Shown: positions 1 to 7,059, counted from the stretch's first letter. The stretch: 14,861 bases of DNA from K189A clade bacterium (GCA_007571095.1 RKSB01000164.1:1-14861), one strand, 5' to 3'. The notes: generated by a model from the sequence alone, not told the origin. Made by a program: numbers and translations.

Positions 1-28
1 GTCGACTGAGTACGAGAGAGTCTCGTGA
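1..28 (+). CDS. possible C-terminal end of the gene upstream of trbJ (partial)
   Basis: The frame beginning at base 2 is open from the window edge and ends in TGA at 26-28, overlapping the trbJ GTG start in a GTGA arrangement. Several junctions further along this operon use the same style of stop/start overlap, so an upstream gene probably ends here with the residues STEYERVS. In RP4-type trb operons the gene before trbJ is trbE (VirB4 ATPase), but eight codons cannot identify it. The frame beginning at base 1 stops earlier, at TGA 7-9, and is the alternative. Either way the upstream gene ends within about 20 bases of trbJ. Confidence 0.3.
11..27 (+). promoter_or_regulatory. hairpin covering the trbJ ribosome site and GTG start
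   Basis: TACGAGA (11-17) can pair with TCTCGTG (21-27) around a GAG loop (18-20), giving six Watson-Crick pairs and one terminal G-U pair. The purine-rich GAGAG that would act as Shine-Dalgarno and the whole GTG start codon lie inside the hairpin. A ribosome finishing the upstream gene at 7-9 or 26-28 would open it, which fits translational coupling. The pairing is read directly from the sequence; the regulatory role is inferred. Confidence 0.35.
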
Positions 29-822
29 AGTACATATCCTTTTTGCGATGGCGAGTCGCCCTTCGATGTTTTCAGCGAACGTTGCTGGTCTGCTGCCTTG
101 CAGCCGCTTCGCCTCTGCAGGCTGTCGTTTTTGGTTGCAGTAACTGCGCCAACTGGTGGGAACAATTGATCCAGAATCAGCAGCTTATCAAACAGCACGT
201 CACTCAGCTCAGGCAACTCAGGGCACAGATAGAAACGCTTCAAAACGCCGCCCGTAATGCCCAGAGGCTTGGCACATTCATTCATCACCAGGACGCTTTT
301 GATGCCATCAACAGGGTTCACGCTCTCACCTGGGACAATCAGCAGGCGGCGAATGACCTGCAGCAGGCTTCACGAGGCATCGAGGAGGCTTATCAGGGCC
401 AACGTGGCCAAAAGGCAGAGGGATTGACCTACAGCGAGCTTTATCAGCGCTGGAGCGAACGCAATGCACGGCAGATAGAGCAGGCTCGAAGAGTTGCCCG
501 TCTGCACAATCAGACGCTCGCTGGCGACCAGAAGAAGGTTGAATATGTGTCAACGCAACTGCGCTCTTCCGAGGGCATGATGCAGGCTCTTCAGGCGGCG
601 GGGGAAATTGCCCAGCAACAACTGCTGCAGCTGCAAAAGCTGAACACGCTGCTGGCTGCCCAGATTCAATTCAATGCCGACAGCAAGGCGCAGATGGCCG
701 AAAAAGAAGATGTTCGGGCGAGTGAACGGAATCGGTTTCTTTCTCGAGAAGGAGTGGATGGTCTGGACTTGACCGGCCAGGGTCACAGGGCAGGGCAGGA
801 GTTTCGACGCAGCCCTCAATAG
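25..822 (+). CDS. trbJ: TrbJ/VirB5-like conjugal transfer protein
   Basis: Exported, coiled-coil-rich subunit of a P-type conjugation system. VirB5/TrbJ proteins are minor components at the conjugative pilus tip and help attachment and pilus assembly. The 265 residues begin with a positively charged stretch and a hydrophobic signal segment (about 14-33, likely cut after LQA), followed by a CSNC pair of cysteines (C38, C41). Long glutamine-rich helices then run from 43 to about 235. The segment with QALQAAGEIAQQQLLQLQKL (about 187-206) matches the conserved late part of TrbJ. The start is GTG, with GAGAG just upstream inside a hairpin. It is followed 16 bases later by trbL, the normal trbJ-trbL order. 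The family is recognised from the pattern and the neighbour; VirB5-type sequences vary a lot. Confidence 0.85.
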   Translation: MKYISFLRWRVALRCFQRTLLVCCLAAASPLQAVVFGCSNCANWWEQLIQNQQLIKQHVTQLRQLRAQIETLQNAARNAQRLGTFIHHQDAFDAINRVHALTWDNQQAANDLQQASRGIEEAYQGQRGQKAEGLTYSELYQRWSERNARQIEQARRVARLHNQTLAGDQKKVEYVSTQLRSSEGMMQALQAAGEIAQQQLLQLQKLNTLLAAQIQFNADSKAQMAEKEDVRASERNRFLSREGVDGLDLTGQGHRAGQEFRRSPQ

Positions 823-838
823 ACGAGGCGATGACTCG

Positions 839-1963
839 ATGATGAGGCAAAAACACTGGGTCGCTGTTGTCTGTACCTTTGTTCTTTCATGGCTGTCTAC
901 CAGCACTCTTGCGGAAACCGGCATTAATATCGGCACGGTGGAGAGCTTCCAGTTGAATCTGGAGCAGTTGGTGGCTGCCTGGCGGCCTCGACTTCAGATT
1001 TTTGCCACCGATCTGTTGTTTGCCCTGACAGGCATTTCGATTGCCTGGCAAGCCATTCTTATGGTCATCAAGACACCGAGCCTGCAGGATTTTTTCTCTG
1101 CGGTCGTACGCATTATCCTTTTTGCGGGGTTTTTTCTGGCCGTCATTCGATACTCTGCCGACTGGACCGAAGCCCTCATTGAATCCTTCACTCAAGCTGC
1201 CGCTGAAGCCCTTTCGGACAGCCAGAAACGAGTGTCACTCAGCTCGGCGGACACTCTTAGATTGGGTATTCGTCTGGCCATTCAGATGATTGAAGGCAGT
1301 TGGTTCAATCTGGTCGCCATGCTGTTGCTGGCAGCACCGGTGATGGTGATTCACGCGCTGATGGCCGGCTATCAGTTGCTGGTGCTGGCCGAAATGTACG
1401 TTGTGACTGCTGCCGGCGTTTTGTTACTGGGATTTGGCGGTTCAAACTGGACGATGGATTATGCTCGCCGCTACATTCAATACTGTGTCAGCATCGGGGC
1501 CAAGCTGTTTACACTCTATTTGATGGTCGGCCTCAGTCATCAGGTTTACGGTTACATCATCAAGACAACCACCTGGTCGGCCGCCAGCGGGCTGGCTGCA
1601 CTGGGTACGATGATTCTGATCGCCCTGCTGGTCTGCAGCCTTCCCGGCATGGTTCAGAAAATCATCAATGGTGCGCATTCATTGGGAGAAGAGGGCACAG
1701 GCCGAGTGTCGGTACCGACTGGTTACGGCACTCAGGCGGCAACTGTTGTTGATGCTGCCAGAACCCTGACTTCAACTTCTGGCAGAGGGCGCGAGGGGCA
1801 GGGTGTGAATAATTCGGGGCTCGCGCTTCGGGCGGCCACTCAATCAGCCCGTCAGCTTCTGCCCAGGTCGGCCAGTTACCAGACTTCCGCCGATTCACTG
1901 GAAAAGTTGCGTCAGCTACAGGCCAGTCGAGCCCGTAGCGGTGTCCGGATGAAACGGCAATAA
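839..1963 (+). CDS. trbL: TrbL/VirB6-like polytopic membrane protein
   Basis: Inner-membrane channel component of the P-type T4SS. The 374-residue product has a signal-like hydrophobic N-terminus (about 8-25, ending STLA), then an amphipathic region, and hydrophobic segments near 55-77, 85-103, 157-180, 182-200, 213-235 and 253-271. This spacing is typical of the TrbL/VirB6 family. The central GGSNWTMDYARRYIQY segment (about 200-214) is a family-like loop between membrane helices. The tail after about 275 is polar, rich in Ser, Thr and Arg, and ends in KRQ, as expected for the variable cytoplasmic TrbL tail. It is somewhat shorter than many TrbL proteins. Start: ATG at 839, followed directly by a second ATG, with GAGG about ten bases upstream. 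It follows trbJ but is cut off from trbF by a minus-strand gene whose stop lies 19 bases away. Confidence 0.92.
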   Translation: MMRQKHWVAVVCTFVLSWLSTSTLAETGINIGTVESFQLNLEQLVAAWRPRLQIFATDLLFALTGISIAWQAILMVIKTPSLQDFFSAVVRIILFAGFFLAVIRYSADWTEALIESFTQAAAEALSDSQKRVSLSSADTLRLGIRLAIQMIEGSWFNLVAMLLLAAPVMVIHALMAGYQLLVLAEMYVVTAAGVLLLGFGGSNWTMDYARRYIQYCVSIGAKLFTLYLMVGLSHQVYGYIIKTTTWSAASGLAALGTMILIALLVCSLPGMVQKIINGAHSLGEEGTGRVSVPTGYGTQAATVVDAARTLTSTSGRGREGQGVNNSGLALRAATQSARQLLPRSASYQTSADSLEKLRQLQASRARSGVRMKRQ

Positions 1964-1982
1964 AGTCTGTGCTTACCCGGCT

Positions 1983-2804
1983 TCAGCGGCCAATGAGTTC
2001 AGTGTCCTGAAGCCTTGCACCCTTTGTGCGCACTTTGGTCAGATCGGCGTGATAGGTGATGACTTCAACGAGTTCGGCATCGGTCAAGTCGGCACCGGAT
2101 AAATCGGCACGAGAAAAATTGACCTTCTCGGCCAGAATATTCTTCAGATTTACGTTGGCCATCTTTGCTCCACTGAAATTGGTGCCGACAATTCGCGCAT
2201 TGGTCAAGTCGGCGTCAGTCAGAGCGGCCATTCTCAGGTCAACCATTCTGATCTTGTTACCGAACAGTTTTGCGCGGCTCAGGTCGGCTCCGAACAGAAG
2301 CGTACCGGACAGTTCGGCGTCAATCATGTCGGTGTCACTCAAGTCACTTTCGTTCATGATGGTTCGAATGAGCCTGGCTTTGTTGAGGCAGGCACCCGAC
2401 AGGTGAACATTGTCGCAGATGCTGTAGGAAAGATCGGCCATCGTCAGATTGGCACTCCTCAGATCGGCCTTGTATATGGTTGCTTTCTCCAGAGAGCAGC
2501 CGGTAAGGTCGGCTTCAACCAGGCTGGCTCGCATCAGGTTGGTTCGAACCAGCTTGCTGTTGGACAACCTGGCCCTGTCCATCGTCGCACCCGTCAGAAT
2601 GGCACCGCTCAGATCAACGCCTACCAGTACGGCTTCGGTCAGGTCGCAACCGGCCAGAGTCACATCGCGCAGATTGGCACCAGTCATGTCAACTCCCGCC
2701 AGATCGGCACCCTGCTCCAAAATTCGCTCGACAATCTTGCCGTCGGCGGTTTTGACAAACAGGGTCCTGTCAGAGTTCGCGTCTGATTTTTCCTGGTTAC
2801 CCAC
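1983..2804 (-). CDS. pentapeptide-repeat protein
   Basis: The 273-residue product has a short non-repeat N-terminus (about 1-30) and then a nearly continuous run of A(D/N)LXX-type pentapeptides to the end, such as ADLTGCSLEKATIYKADLRS. Such repeats fold into a right-handed quadrilateral beta-helix. Some family members mimic DNA and protect gyrase (Qnr, MfpA); others have no known role, and sequence alone does not say which this is. There is no signal peptide or membrane segment, so it is probably cytoplasmic. The start is GTG; an in-frame TGA lies four codons upstream, so no earlier start is possible. It lies opposite to all its neighbours, convergent with trbL and divergent from trbF, exactly where trbL-trbF should be contiguous. 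It is probably a cargo or regulatory insertion. No terminator hairpin is visible in the 19 bases shared with the end of trbL. Confidence 0.93.
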   Translation of the reverse strand: MGNQEKSDANSDRTLFVKTADGKIVERILEQGADLAGVDMTGANLRDVTLAGCDLTEAVLVGVDLSGAILTGATMDRARLSNSKLVRTNLMRASLVEADLTGCSLEKATIYKADLRSANLTMADLSYSICDNVHLSGACLNKARLIRTIMNESDLSDTDMIDAELSGTLLFGADLSRAKLFGNKIRMVDLRMAALTDADLTNARIVGTNFSGAKMANVNLKNILAEKVNFSRADLSGADLTDAELVEVITYHADLTKVRTKGARLQDTELIGR

Positions 2805-3025
2805 CTCGAATCACCATAAGTAGTTGTAACAACAGGCCAAACGAGATTCCGAAAGCCTGACAAGTTTCTGACTGTCCACTATTTTTGCCATAAATCGCAG
2901 ATATTTCTGACAGCTTTCGTGGGTCGGATAGCAAAGCATCTGCTCGCTTCCGCATTAAATTAAGGACAGACCTGATTATATTACAAGGAGCGAAGGGGCC
3001 GAGAGTCTTTGCTCGGTTCGCTGCC
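2805..3025. promoter_or_regulatory. divergent intergenic region between the pentapeptide gene and trbF
   Basis: This is the only sizeable gap in the window and is more AT-rich than its surroundings. It must drive the pentapeptide gene to the left, and probably the long trbF-to-trbI transcript to the right. It contains a perfect GTTGT-A-ACAAC palindrome at 2823-2833, two direct copies of TTTCTGAC (2865-2872 and 2904-2911), and a 7-bp inverted pair CGAAAGC/GCTTTCG (2850-2856 and 2913-2919). TATATT at 2977-2982 could be a -10 box for the rightward operon, but no good -35 stands at the right distance. AAGGAG at 2985-2990 is a strong ribosome site without a start codon at normal spacing. A minus-strand frame across the region (2797-3048) has no recognisable features and overlaps the start of trbF, so I do not call it a gene. 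Confidence 0.5.
2958..2983. other. AATTAAGGACAGACC-type intergenic motif
   Basis: The AT-rich stretch contains AATTAAGGACAGACCTGAT followed by TATATTA. From memory, and not checked, closely similar GGACAGACC motifs recur beside IS200-like (REP-associated) transposase genes and in intergenic regions of proteobacteria. A single copy is present and no transposase is visible. If the match is real, it would be a small mobile-element remnant beside the point where the pentapeptide gene interrupts the operon. Confidence 0.25.
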
Positions 3026-3697
3026 ATGATTGGATTCAACGAATACATAGCTGCACGACAGGATTGGAACGAGAGATATGGGTCCTATGTAGCCAATGCA
3101 AGACAGTGGCGGCTGACCGCGCTGATGGCTCTCGGGGCGGCCATCGTTTCGATAACGGGCCTGATTGGTTTGGCCAGCCAGAACAGGTTGATTCCATACA
3201 TCATTGAAGTCGACGGCAAAGCCAGAGCCATTGACGCCTACCCCGCCGATCAAATCAGGACACCGGGCAATCAGTTGATTCGATCCGCACTGGCCAACTG
3301 GATTCTCGACTGGCGCACCGTAACCCTGGATGTCGAATTACAGAAAAGAGCCCTTTCTCGGGCATACGCCTATTTCGACAACCATTCCCAGACGGCCCGA
3401 AAAATCAACGCCTGGTATCGCCTCAACAATCCTTTTGAACGTGCCCTCAAGGAGTTGGTGCATGTGGAGGTATCCAGCGTCCTTTCGGCTTCAGAACATT
3501 CCTGGAGAGTCAACTGGATTGAAAACTCTCAGGACCGGCAAGCCACTCAACCACCAGTCAAAGAAGCCTTCACCGCCCTGCTGACCATCAAAAACAGTCA
3601 GCCACCGATCGAGCAGCTGCTGCTGAATCCGGTTGGAGTGTTTATTCACGCCATCGACTGGTCTCAGGACAAGCCTCTGGGGAGTTCCTCGAAATGA
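3026..3697 (+). CDS. trbF: TrbF/VirB8-like inner-membrane assembly factor
   Basis: Bitopic inner-membrane protein that nucleates T4SS assembly by binding the VirB9/VirB10-type subunits in the periplasm. The 223 residues start with a short cytoplasmic tail containing AARQDWNERYGSY (about 9-21), then one membrane helix (about 30-50). The periplasmic VirB8 domain begins with QNRLIPYIIEVD and includes the RAYAYFDNHSQTARKINAWY and NPFERALKELVHVEV regions. These are strong TrbF signatures at normal family length. The ATG at 3026 has no Shine-Dalgarno at usual spacing; AAGGAG lies 35 bases upstream, and no in-frame alternative start exists between them. Its stop overlaps the trbG start as ATGA (3694-3697), so the two are translationally coupled. 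It is the first gene of the block downstream of the intergenic region. Confidence 0.95.
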   Translation: MIGFNEYIAARQDWNERYGSYVANARQWRLTALMALGAAIVSITGLIGLASQNRLIPYIIEVDGKARAIDAYPADQIRTPGNQLIRSALANWILDWRTVTLDVELQKRALSRAYAYFDNHSQTARKINAWYRLNNPFERALKELVHVEVSSVLSASEHSWRVNWIENSQDRQATQPPVKEAFTALLTIKNSQPPIEQLLLNPVGVFIHAIDWSQDKPLGSSSK

Positions 3698-4548
3698 ACT
3701 GTCGGCGAGCCTTGTTCAAGTGTCTGTTGCTGTTTCCGGCGGCTCCGTCCATGGCCGGTGTCGACCCGAAGGACTGGACAGGGCAGGATGCCGAACTTTC
3801 GTCTGCTCAGGTGGATGCTGTAGAGGCACTCACTCCCTGGCTGGAGAATCCTCAGCATCCGACCATGGCCGATGGTCGCCTGCAATTTGTCTTTGGTGCC
3901 GGTCGGGCAACCCTGATTTGCGCGCCTTTCAGGATTTGCACCATTGAACTTGAGCAGGGCGAGAGAGTAGCCAGAGACGGCTTGCACCTGGGTGATACCG
4001 CCCGTTGGCTGGTCACTCCTTCGGTGGGTGTGGATGCCACAACACACCTGATGGTCAAGCCTCTGGTGGCCGGCCTTGATACCAGCATGGTGATTGTGAC
4101 CGACCGCCGCACCTACCATCTTCACCTGCTGTCTGACACCACTCGATTCATGCCTGCCATTCGCTGGCTCTATCCTGAGCGTCAACAGCTCGCATGGTCG
4201 GACTATCACGCATACAAGGCCGATCAGGCACAAAAAAACACTCTGCCCGATACTCAACAGAACCTGGCCGACCTCAACTTTGGATACGACATAGGCCACT
4301 GTCGCAACTGCCTCTGGCGACCTGTGAGGGTCTATGACGATGACCAGAGGGTCTATATACAGATGCCCCCCTCTGTTGCCCGATTGCAGGATATGCCGAT
4401 TCTGCTGGTTGAATCCGGCTCTGTTACCGGCCTGGTCAACTATCAAGTTCGCGACAGCCACTACATAGTCGATGGCCTGTTTGAACGAGCCTGGCTGATT
4501 GCCGGCACCGGCCACAGACGCCAGAAAATACGTTTGAACAGAAGATGA
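3694..4548 (+). CDS. trbG: TrbG/VirB9-like outer-membrane core subunit
   Basis: Periplasmic/outer-membrane subunit of the T4SS core complex, partner of TrbI (VirB10) and TrbF (VirB8). The 284 residues begin with a signal peptide (about 1-21, cut after SMA). The N-terminal VirB9 domain contains FVFGAGRATLICAPFRICTI (about 65-84), the LHLGDTARWLVTP segment (97-109) and TSMVIVTDRRTYHLHLLS (130-147). The C-terminal domain has WRPVRVYDD followed by RVYIQMP (208-225). It carries two close cysteine pairs, C76/C82 and C203/C206. The second is a CRNC placed just before the conserved WRPVRV strand, where I would expect no such motif in standard TrbG, and could form an extra disulfide. ATGA overlaps join it to trbF before and to pilL after. 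RP4 has trbH then trbI next; here a lipoprotein gene of the pilus system follows instead. Confidence 0.95.
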   Translation: MNCRRALFKCLLLFPAAPSMAGVDPKDWTGQDAELSSAQVDAVEALTPWLENPQHPTMADGRLQFVFGAGRATLICAPFRICTIELEQGERVARDGLHLGDTARWLVTPSVGVDATTHLMVKPLVAGLDTSMVIVTDRRTYHLHLLSDTTRFMPAIRWLYPERQQLAWSDYHAYKADQAQKNTLPDTQQNLADLNFGYDIGHCRNCLWRPVRVYDDDQRVYIQMPPSVARLQDMPILLVESGSVTGLVNYQVRDSHYIVDGLFERAWLIAGTGHRRQKIRLNRR

Positions 4549-5585
4549 AAACGTCCTTTCTTCGATTACCGATACTTGTTTTGCTGATAGCTGGCTGTAC
4601 CGGACCCCTGCCCGGCGAATACCCGAAGCCTGTTTCCTTTGAATCCATGCTGGCAATCAGTGATATGGCGAGCCTGATGAGAACCGACTGGCCGCCTGCA
4701 CTGCATCATTTATGGGTGGTACCCGGCGACCAGAGCAAACTGCTGGATGCCGCCCTGCGGAGAGTAGGCTATGCCATTGATTCAGAAGAAAAGCCAGCCA
4801 GCACCAGCGTTGACTTTTCCTTTCACAGGTTTGGCGATCTGGATTGGTGGGAGGCCACTCTGACGGTAAACAAGGACTGGCGTCTGACTCGGTTCTACGA
4901 GTCGAGCCAGGGTCGGCTGGTGCCGGTCAGCGGCTTCACCCTTGGTGGTGGCCGCAGTCTCAAAGGTCCGGTGAGTCAAGGAAAGCGGGCTCATCGGGCC
5001 GCCACCGATTCGTCAGTTGAACAGGATGCCGATGGCACTCATGGGCGATGGTTTGTCGAGGTGATGAGAACCGCCGACGAAAAAGCTTTGGATTTCGCCA
5101 GTGTCATTATGCAAGGGCTGGGTATGGCAACCAGTTCCAGGCCGACCGCCGATTCAGCTGAGCAGGTTTTGCAAGTCGGGCCTTTTACTCACCTGCGAGC
5201 GGCCCAAAATGCTCTGGAGAATGTTCGCTCAGCCGGTTTCAGCGGAGCATCACTGCTGGCTGTTCGTGAGCCTTCCATGCCGCCGCCTGCTCAAAAAACA
5301 TCCGATCTGTCGACTCAGCCCACCTGCGGTCCGGTGGTGCTTGAACGAGGGTCTCTGCGGGCCAATATCGAGCGTCTGGTCGAGGAATGTGGTTACAGCA
5401 TGGGACGCTGGCCGGACGAAGAAGGCTCTCGGACGGTCGACTGGATTGTTCGCAAGGCCCACACGGTGACAACCGAGGCGAGTGTTCAGGGCCTGCTCAA
5501 TCTGCTGAGGGACACCTACGGCATCGAGAGCGACCTGCGACAACAGACAAAAACCATTCACTTCAGGGAAATCGGCGATGAGTAA
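4545..5585 (+). CDS. pilL: PilL-like lipoprotein with SPOR-like and TcpQ/PilL C-terminal domains
   Basis: Probable outer-membrane lipoprotein of the R64-type thin pilus, expected to help place or stabilise the PilN secretin. The lipobox LLIAGC puts the lipidated cysteine at residue 18. Residues about 55-140 form a conserved-looking globular region with DWWEATLTVNKDWRLTRFY. A linker follows, then a SPOR-like unit (about 168-246, containing WFVEV and QVGPFTHLRAAQNALENVRS), which in other proteins binds denuded peptidoglycan. The last 85 residues (262-346) fit the TcpQ/PilL C-terminal domain, with RGSLRANIERLVEECGYS and DWIV. The 346-residue length is close to that I recall for R64 PilL. The start overlaps the trbG stop (ATGA) and the end overlaps the pilN start by 8 bases. 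PilL is the best name; the SPOR call is by pattern only. Confidence 0.8.
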   Translation: MKTSFLRLPILVLLIAGCTGPLPGEYPKPVSFESMLAISDMASLMRTDWPPALHHLWVVPGDQSKLLDAALRRVGYAIDSEEKPASTSVDFSFHRFGDLDWWEATLTVNKDWRLTRFYESSQGRLVPVSGFTLGGGRSLKGPVSQGKRAHRAATDSSVEQDADGTHGRWFVEVMRTADEKALDFASVIMQGLGMATSSRPTADSAEQVLQVGPFTHLRAAQNALENVRSAGFSGASLLAVREPSMPPPAQKTSDLSTQPTCGPVVLERGSLRANIERLVEECGYSMGRWPDEEGSRTVDWIVRKAHTVTTEASVQGLLNLLRDTYGIESDLRQQTKTIHFREIGDE

Positions 5586-7047
5586 ATACCAACTGTGCCT
5601 CGGCTTGTCTTTGATGATGATTGCAGGCTGCACTACGAATGATTTTTTTGAGCCGTCATTGGCCCCTTTGTCTGAGACACCCGAAGCCTCTTTACCGGCA
5701 ACTGACACTGCTATTCAACGCCACCCTGACCGAGTGCTGATTCCGAAAACCGCACCCTGGCTGAGTTCGGCACTGGATATCAATTATCAGGGAATACCTG
5801 CCGTTGTTGCGATTGAGCAGATCGCCAGTTCCTACCCGATCAAATTCCTGTTTACTCCCGATTCCAGCCTTACGGTTCAGGATCCGGCTTTCTCTGTCAG
5901 CGTCAAGGATCACCTCGACAGTATCTGTAGCCAGGCCAACTGGGCCTATACCGTCACTGCTTCCGGCGTGGTGCTTATCAACGACATAGAGACTCGCGTA
6001 TTCAACCTGGCCATTCAGCCCGGAAACACTCGATCCAACATTCGGTTGCACAGCCTGGGCGGAGGCACTGCCAGCACTCCTGCACGAGGTGCCGAGAATG
6101 CCTTGACGGTTGAGCTTGACCCTTACGAAAACGAGGTGGTTGCCCTGATTAACAGTGTTCTGGGTTTAACAGAACAGGAGGACCAGCAACCCGATGCGTC
6201 TGTCCACTCGCCAGACCCCAGGACTCGCGTCGCCCTGTTACCGAGTGCCAACGGCGTTGTAGTCACGGCCCCGCCTCATCTGATGAGGCAGGTTGAGCAT
6301 GTTCTGTCGGATTATGTTGCCACCACCGCCAAATCGGTGGTTCTGCATGTGGCCTTCTTTGAAGTCGATCTTGCGCAGTCGAGAGAGCGCAGCCTGAATC
6401 TGGGCCTGCTGTGGAACAACGCCACAAGATTCGGCATTCGCATAGTGCCGCCGACCGCCTCTCTGGCCAACCCGTCCAACCTGTCGCTCAATTTTAATTC
6501 CGGAAACGCACGCGGCTCCTCGGCGATTCTCAACTGGCTGAATACTCTCGGCGAAACCTCTCTGGCTTTTGAGGACACGGTTGAGGTCCGCAACAACTCA
6601 GTCGGCTCTCTGGATGTCACCAACAACCGCCAGTATGTCAAGAGCATCAGTCGTGAAAATCAAACCACCGGAGCCATCACCGCCCAGACTCCTGTCGTCG
6701 AGTTTGATGTTTTGCGAACCGGTTGGTCCATTCACCTTCAACCGACCATCACAGGCGACCTGATAGTAGTCAGGATCGGCCTTTCTCGAAGCAACTTTGT
6801 TCGAGAGGTCCCCTATACCTTCGACTCTGGAAGGATAGCCGGCACAAACTTCATCACTTCCGACTACAACCGCCTGATGGCTATTCGTATGCGGAATGGA
6901 GAAACCAAGTTGCTGGCTTCGCTGAACAGTCAGGAAAAACGCCAGCAAAAATCACGCACGCCCTGGCTGCCCCTGCTGGGCGACCGACGCTACCGTACCT
7001 CCAGAAACACGGAGACGGTCATGATGCTGTCGGCGGAGATTCTTTAA
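5578..7047 (+). CDS. pilN: PilN-type type IVb pilus secretin (outer-membrane lipoprotein)
   Basis: Ring-forming outer-membrane secretin through which the thin pilus leaves the cell. The 489-residue product has a lipoprotein signal, MMIAGC, giving lipidated C18, as in R64 PilN. Periplasmic N-domains follow: a STN/N0-like part (about 60-145, with LDINYQGIPAVVAIEQIASS and VVLINDIETRVFNL) and a ring-forming part with DPYENEVVALINSVLG. The secretin barrel domain runs from about 250 to the end, opening with VVLHVAFFEVDLAQSRERS and including the WSIHLQPTITGDLIVVRI strand pair, which has the typical L-P-x-I secretin pattern. The end, WLPLLGDRRYR plus TVMMLSAEIL, matches the usual secretin terminus (PxLGxLF then an L/I-rich strand). 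The start overlaps pilL by 8 bases. R64 has a small pilM between pilL and pilN; it is absent here. Confidence 0.93.
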   Translation: MSKYQLCLGLSLMMIAGCTTNDFFEPSLAPLSETPEASLPATDTAIQRHPDRVLIPKTAPWLSSALDINYQGIPAVVAIEQIASSYPIKFLFTPDSSLTVQDPAFSVSVKDHLDSICSQANWAYTVTASGVVLINDIETRVFNLAIQPGNTRSNIRLHSLGGGTASTPARGAENALTVELDPYENEVVALINSVLGLTEQEDQQPDASVHSPDPRTRVALLPSANGVVVTAPPHLMRQVEHVLSDYVATTAKSVVLHVAFFEVDLAQSRERSLNLGLLWNNATRFGIRIVPPTASLANPSNLSLNFNSGNARGSSAILNWLNTLGETSLAFEDTVEVRNNSVGSLDVTNNRQYVKSISRENQTTGAITAQTPVVEFDVLRTGWSIHLQPTITGDLIVVRIGLSRSNFVREVPYTFDSGRIAGTNFITSDYNRLMAIRMRNGETKLLASLNSQEKRQQKSRTPWLPLLGDRRYRTSRNTETVMMLSAEIL

Positions 7048-7059
7048 GAGATTCCATAG

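Noticed and set aside
1961..1990. A shared bidirectional terminator between the convergent trbL and pentapeptide genes.
   Set aside because: The 19-base gap holds no stem-loop with a T-run on either strand.
2056..2823. Plus-strand open frames across the pentapeptide-repeat gene, with repetitive serine/alanine-rich or glutamine-rich products.
   Set aside because: The periodic look is the reverse complement of the 15-base pentapeptide repeat. The minus strand gives the genuine A(D/N)LXX pattern.
2797..3048. An 83-codon minus-strand frame upstream of the pentapeptide gene, whose last codons overlap that gene's GTG start.
   Set aside because: It overlaps the trbF start, has no family-like motif, and covers sequence that looks regulatory. 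The overlap with the GTG start is suggestive of coupling but not enough to call a gene.
3664..4656. A 330-codon minus-strand open frame opposite trbG.
   Set aside because: Its translation is low-complexity and unlike any family, while the plus strand encodes an unmistakable TrbG. It is a by-product of codon bias in this GC-rich cluster.
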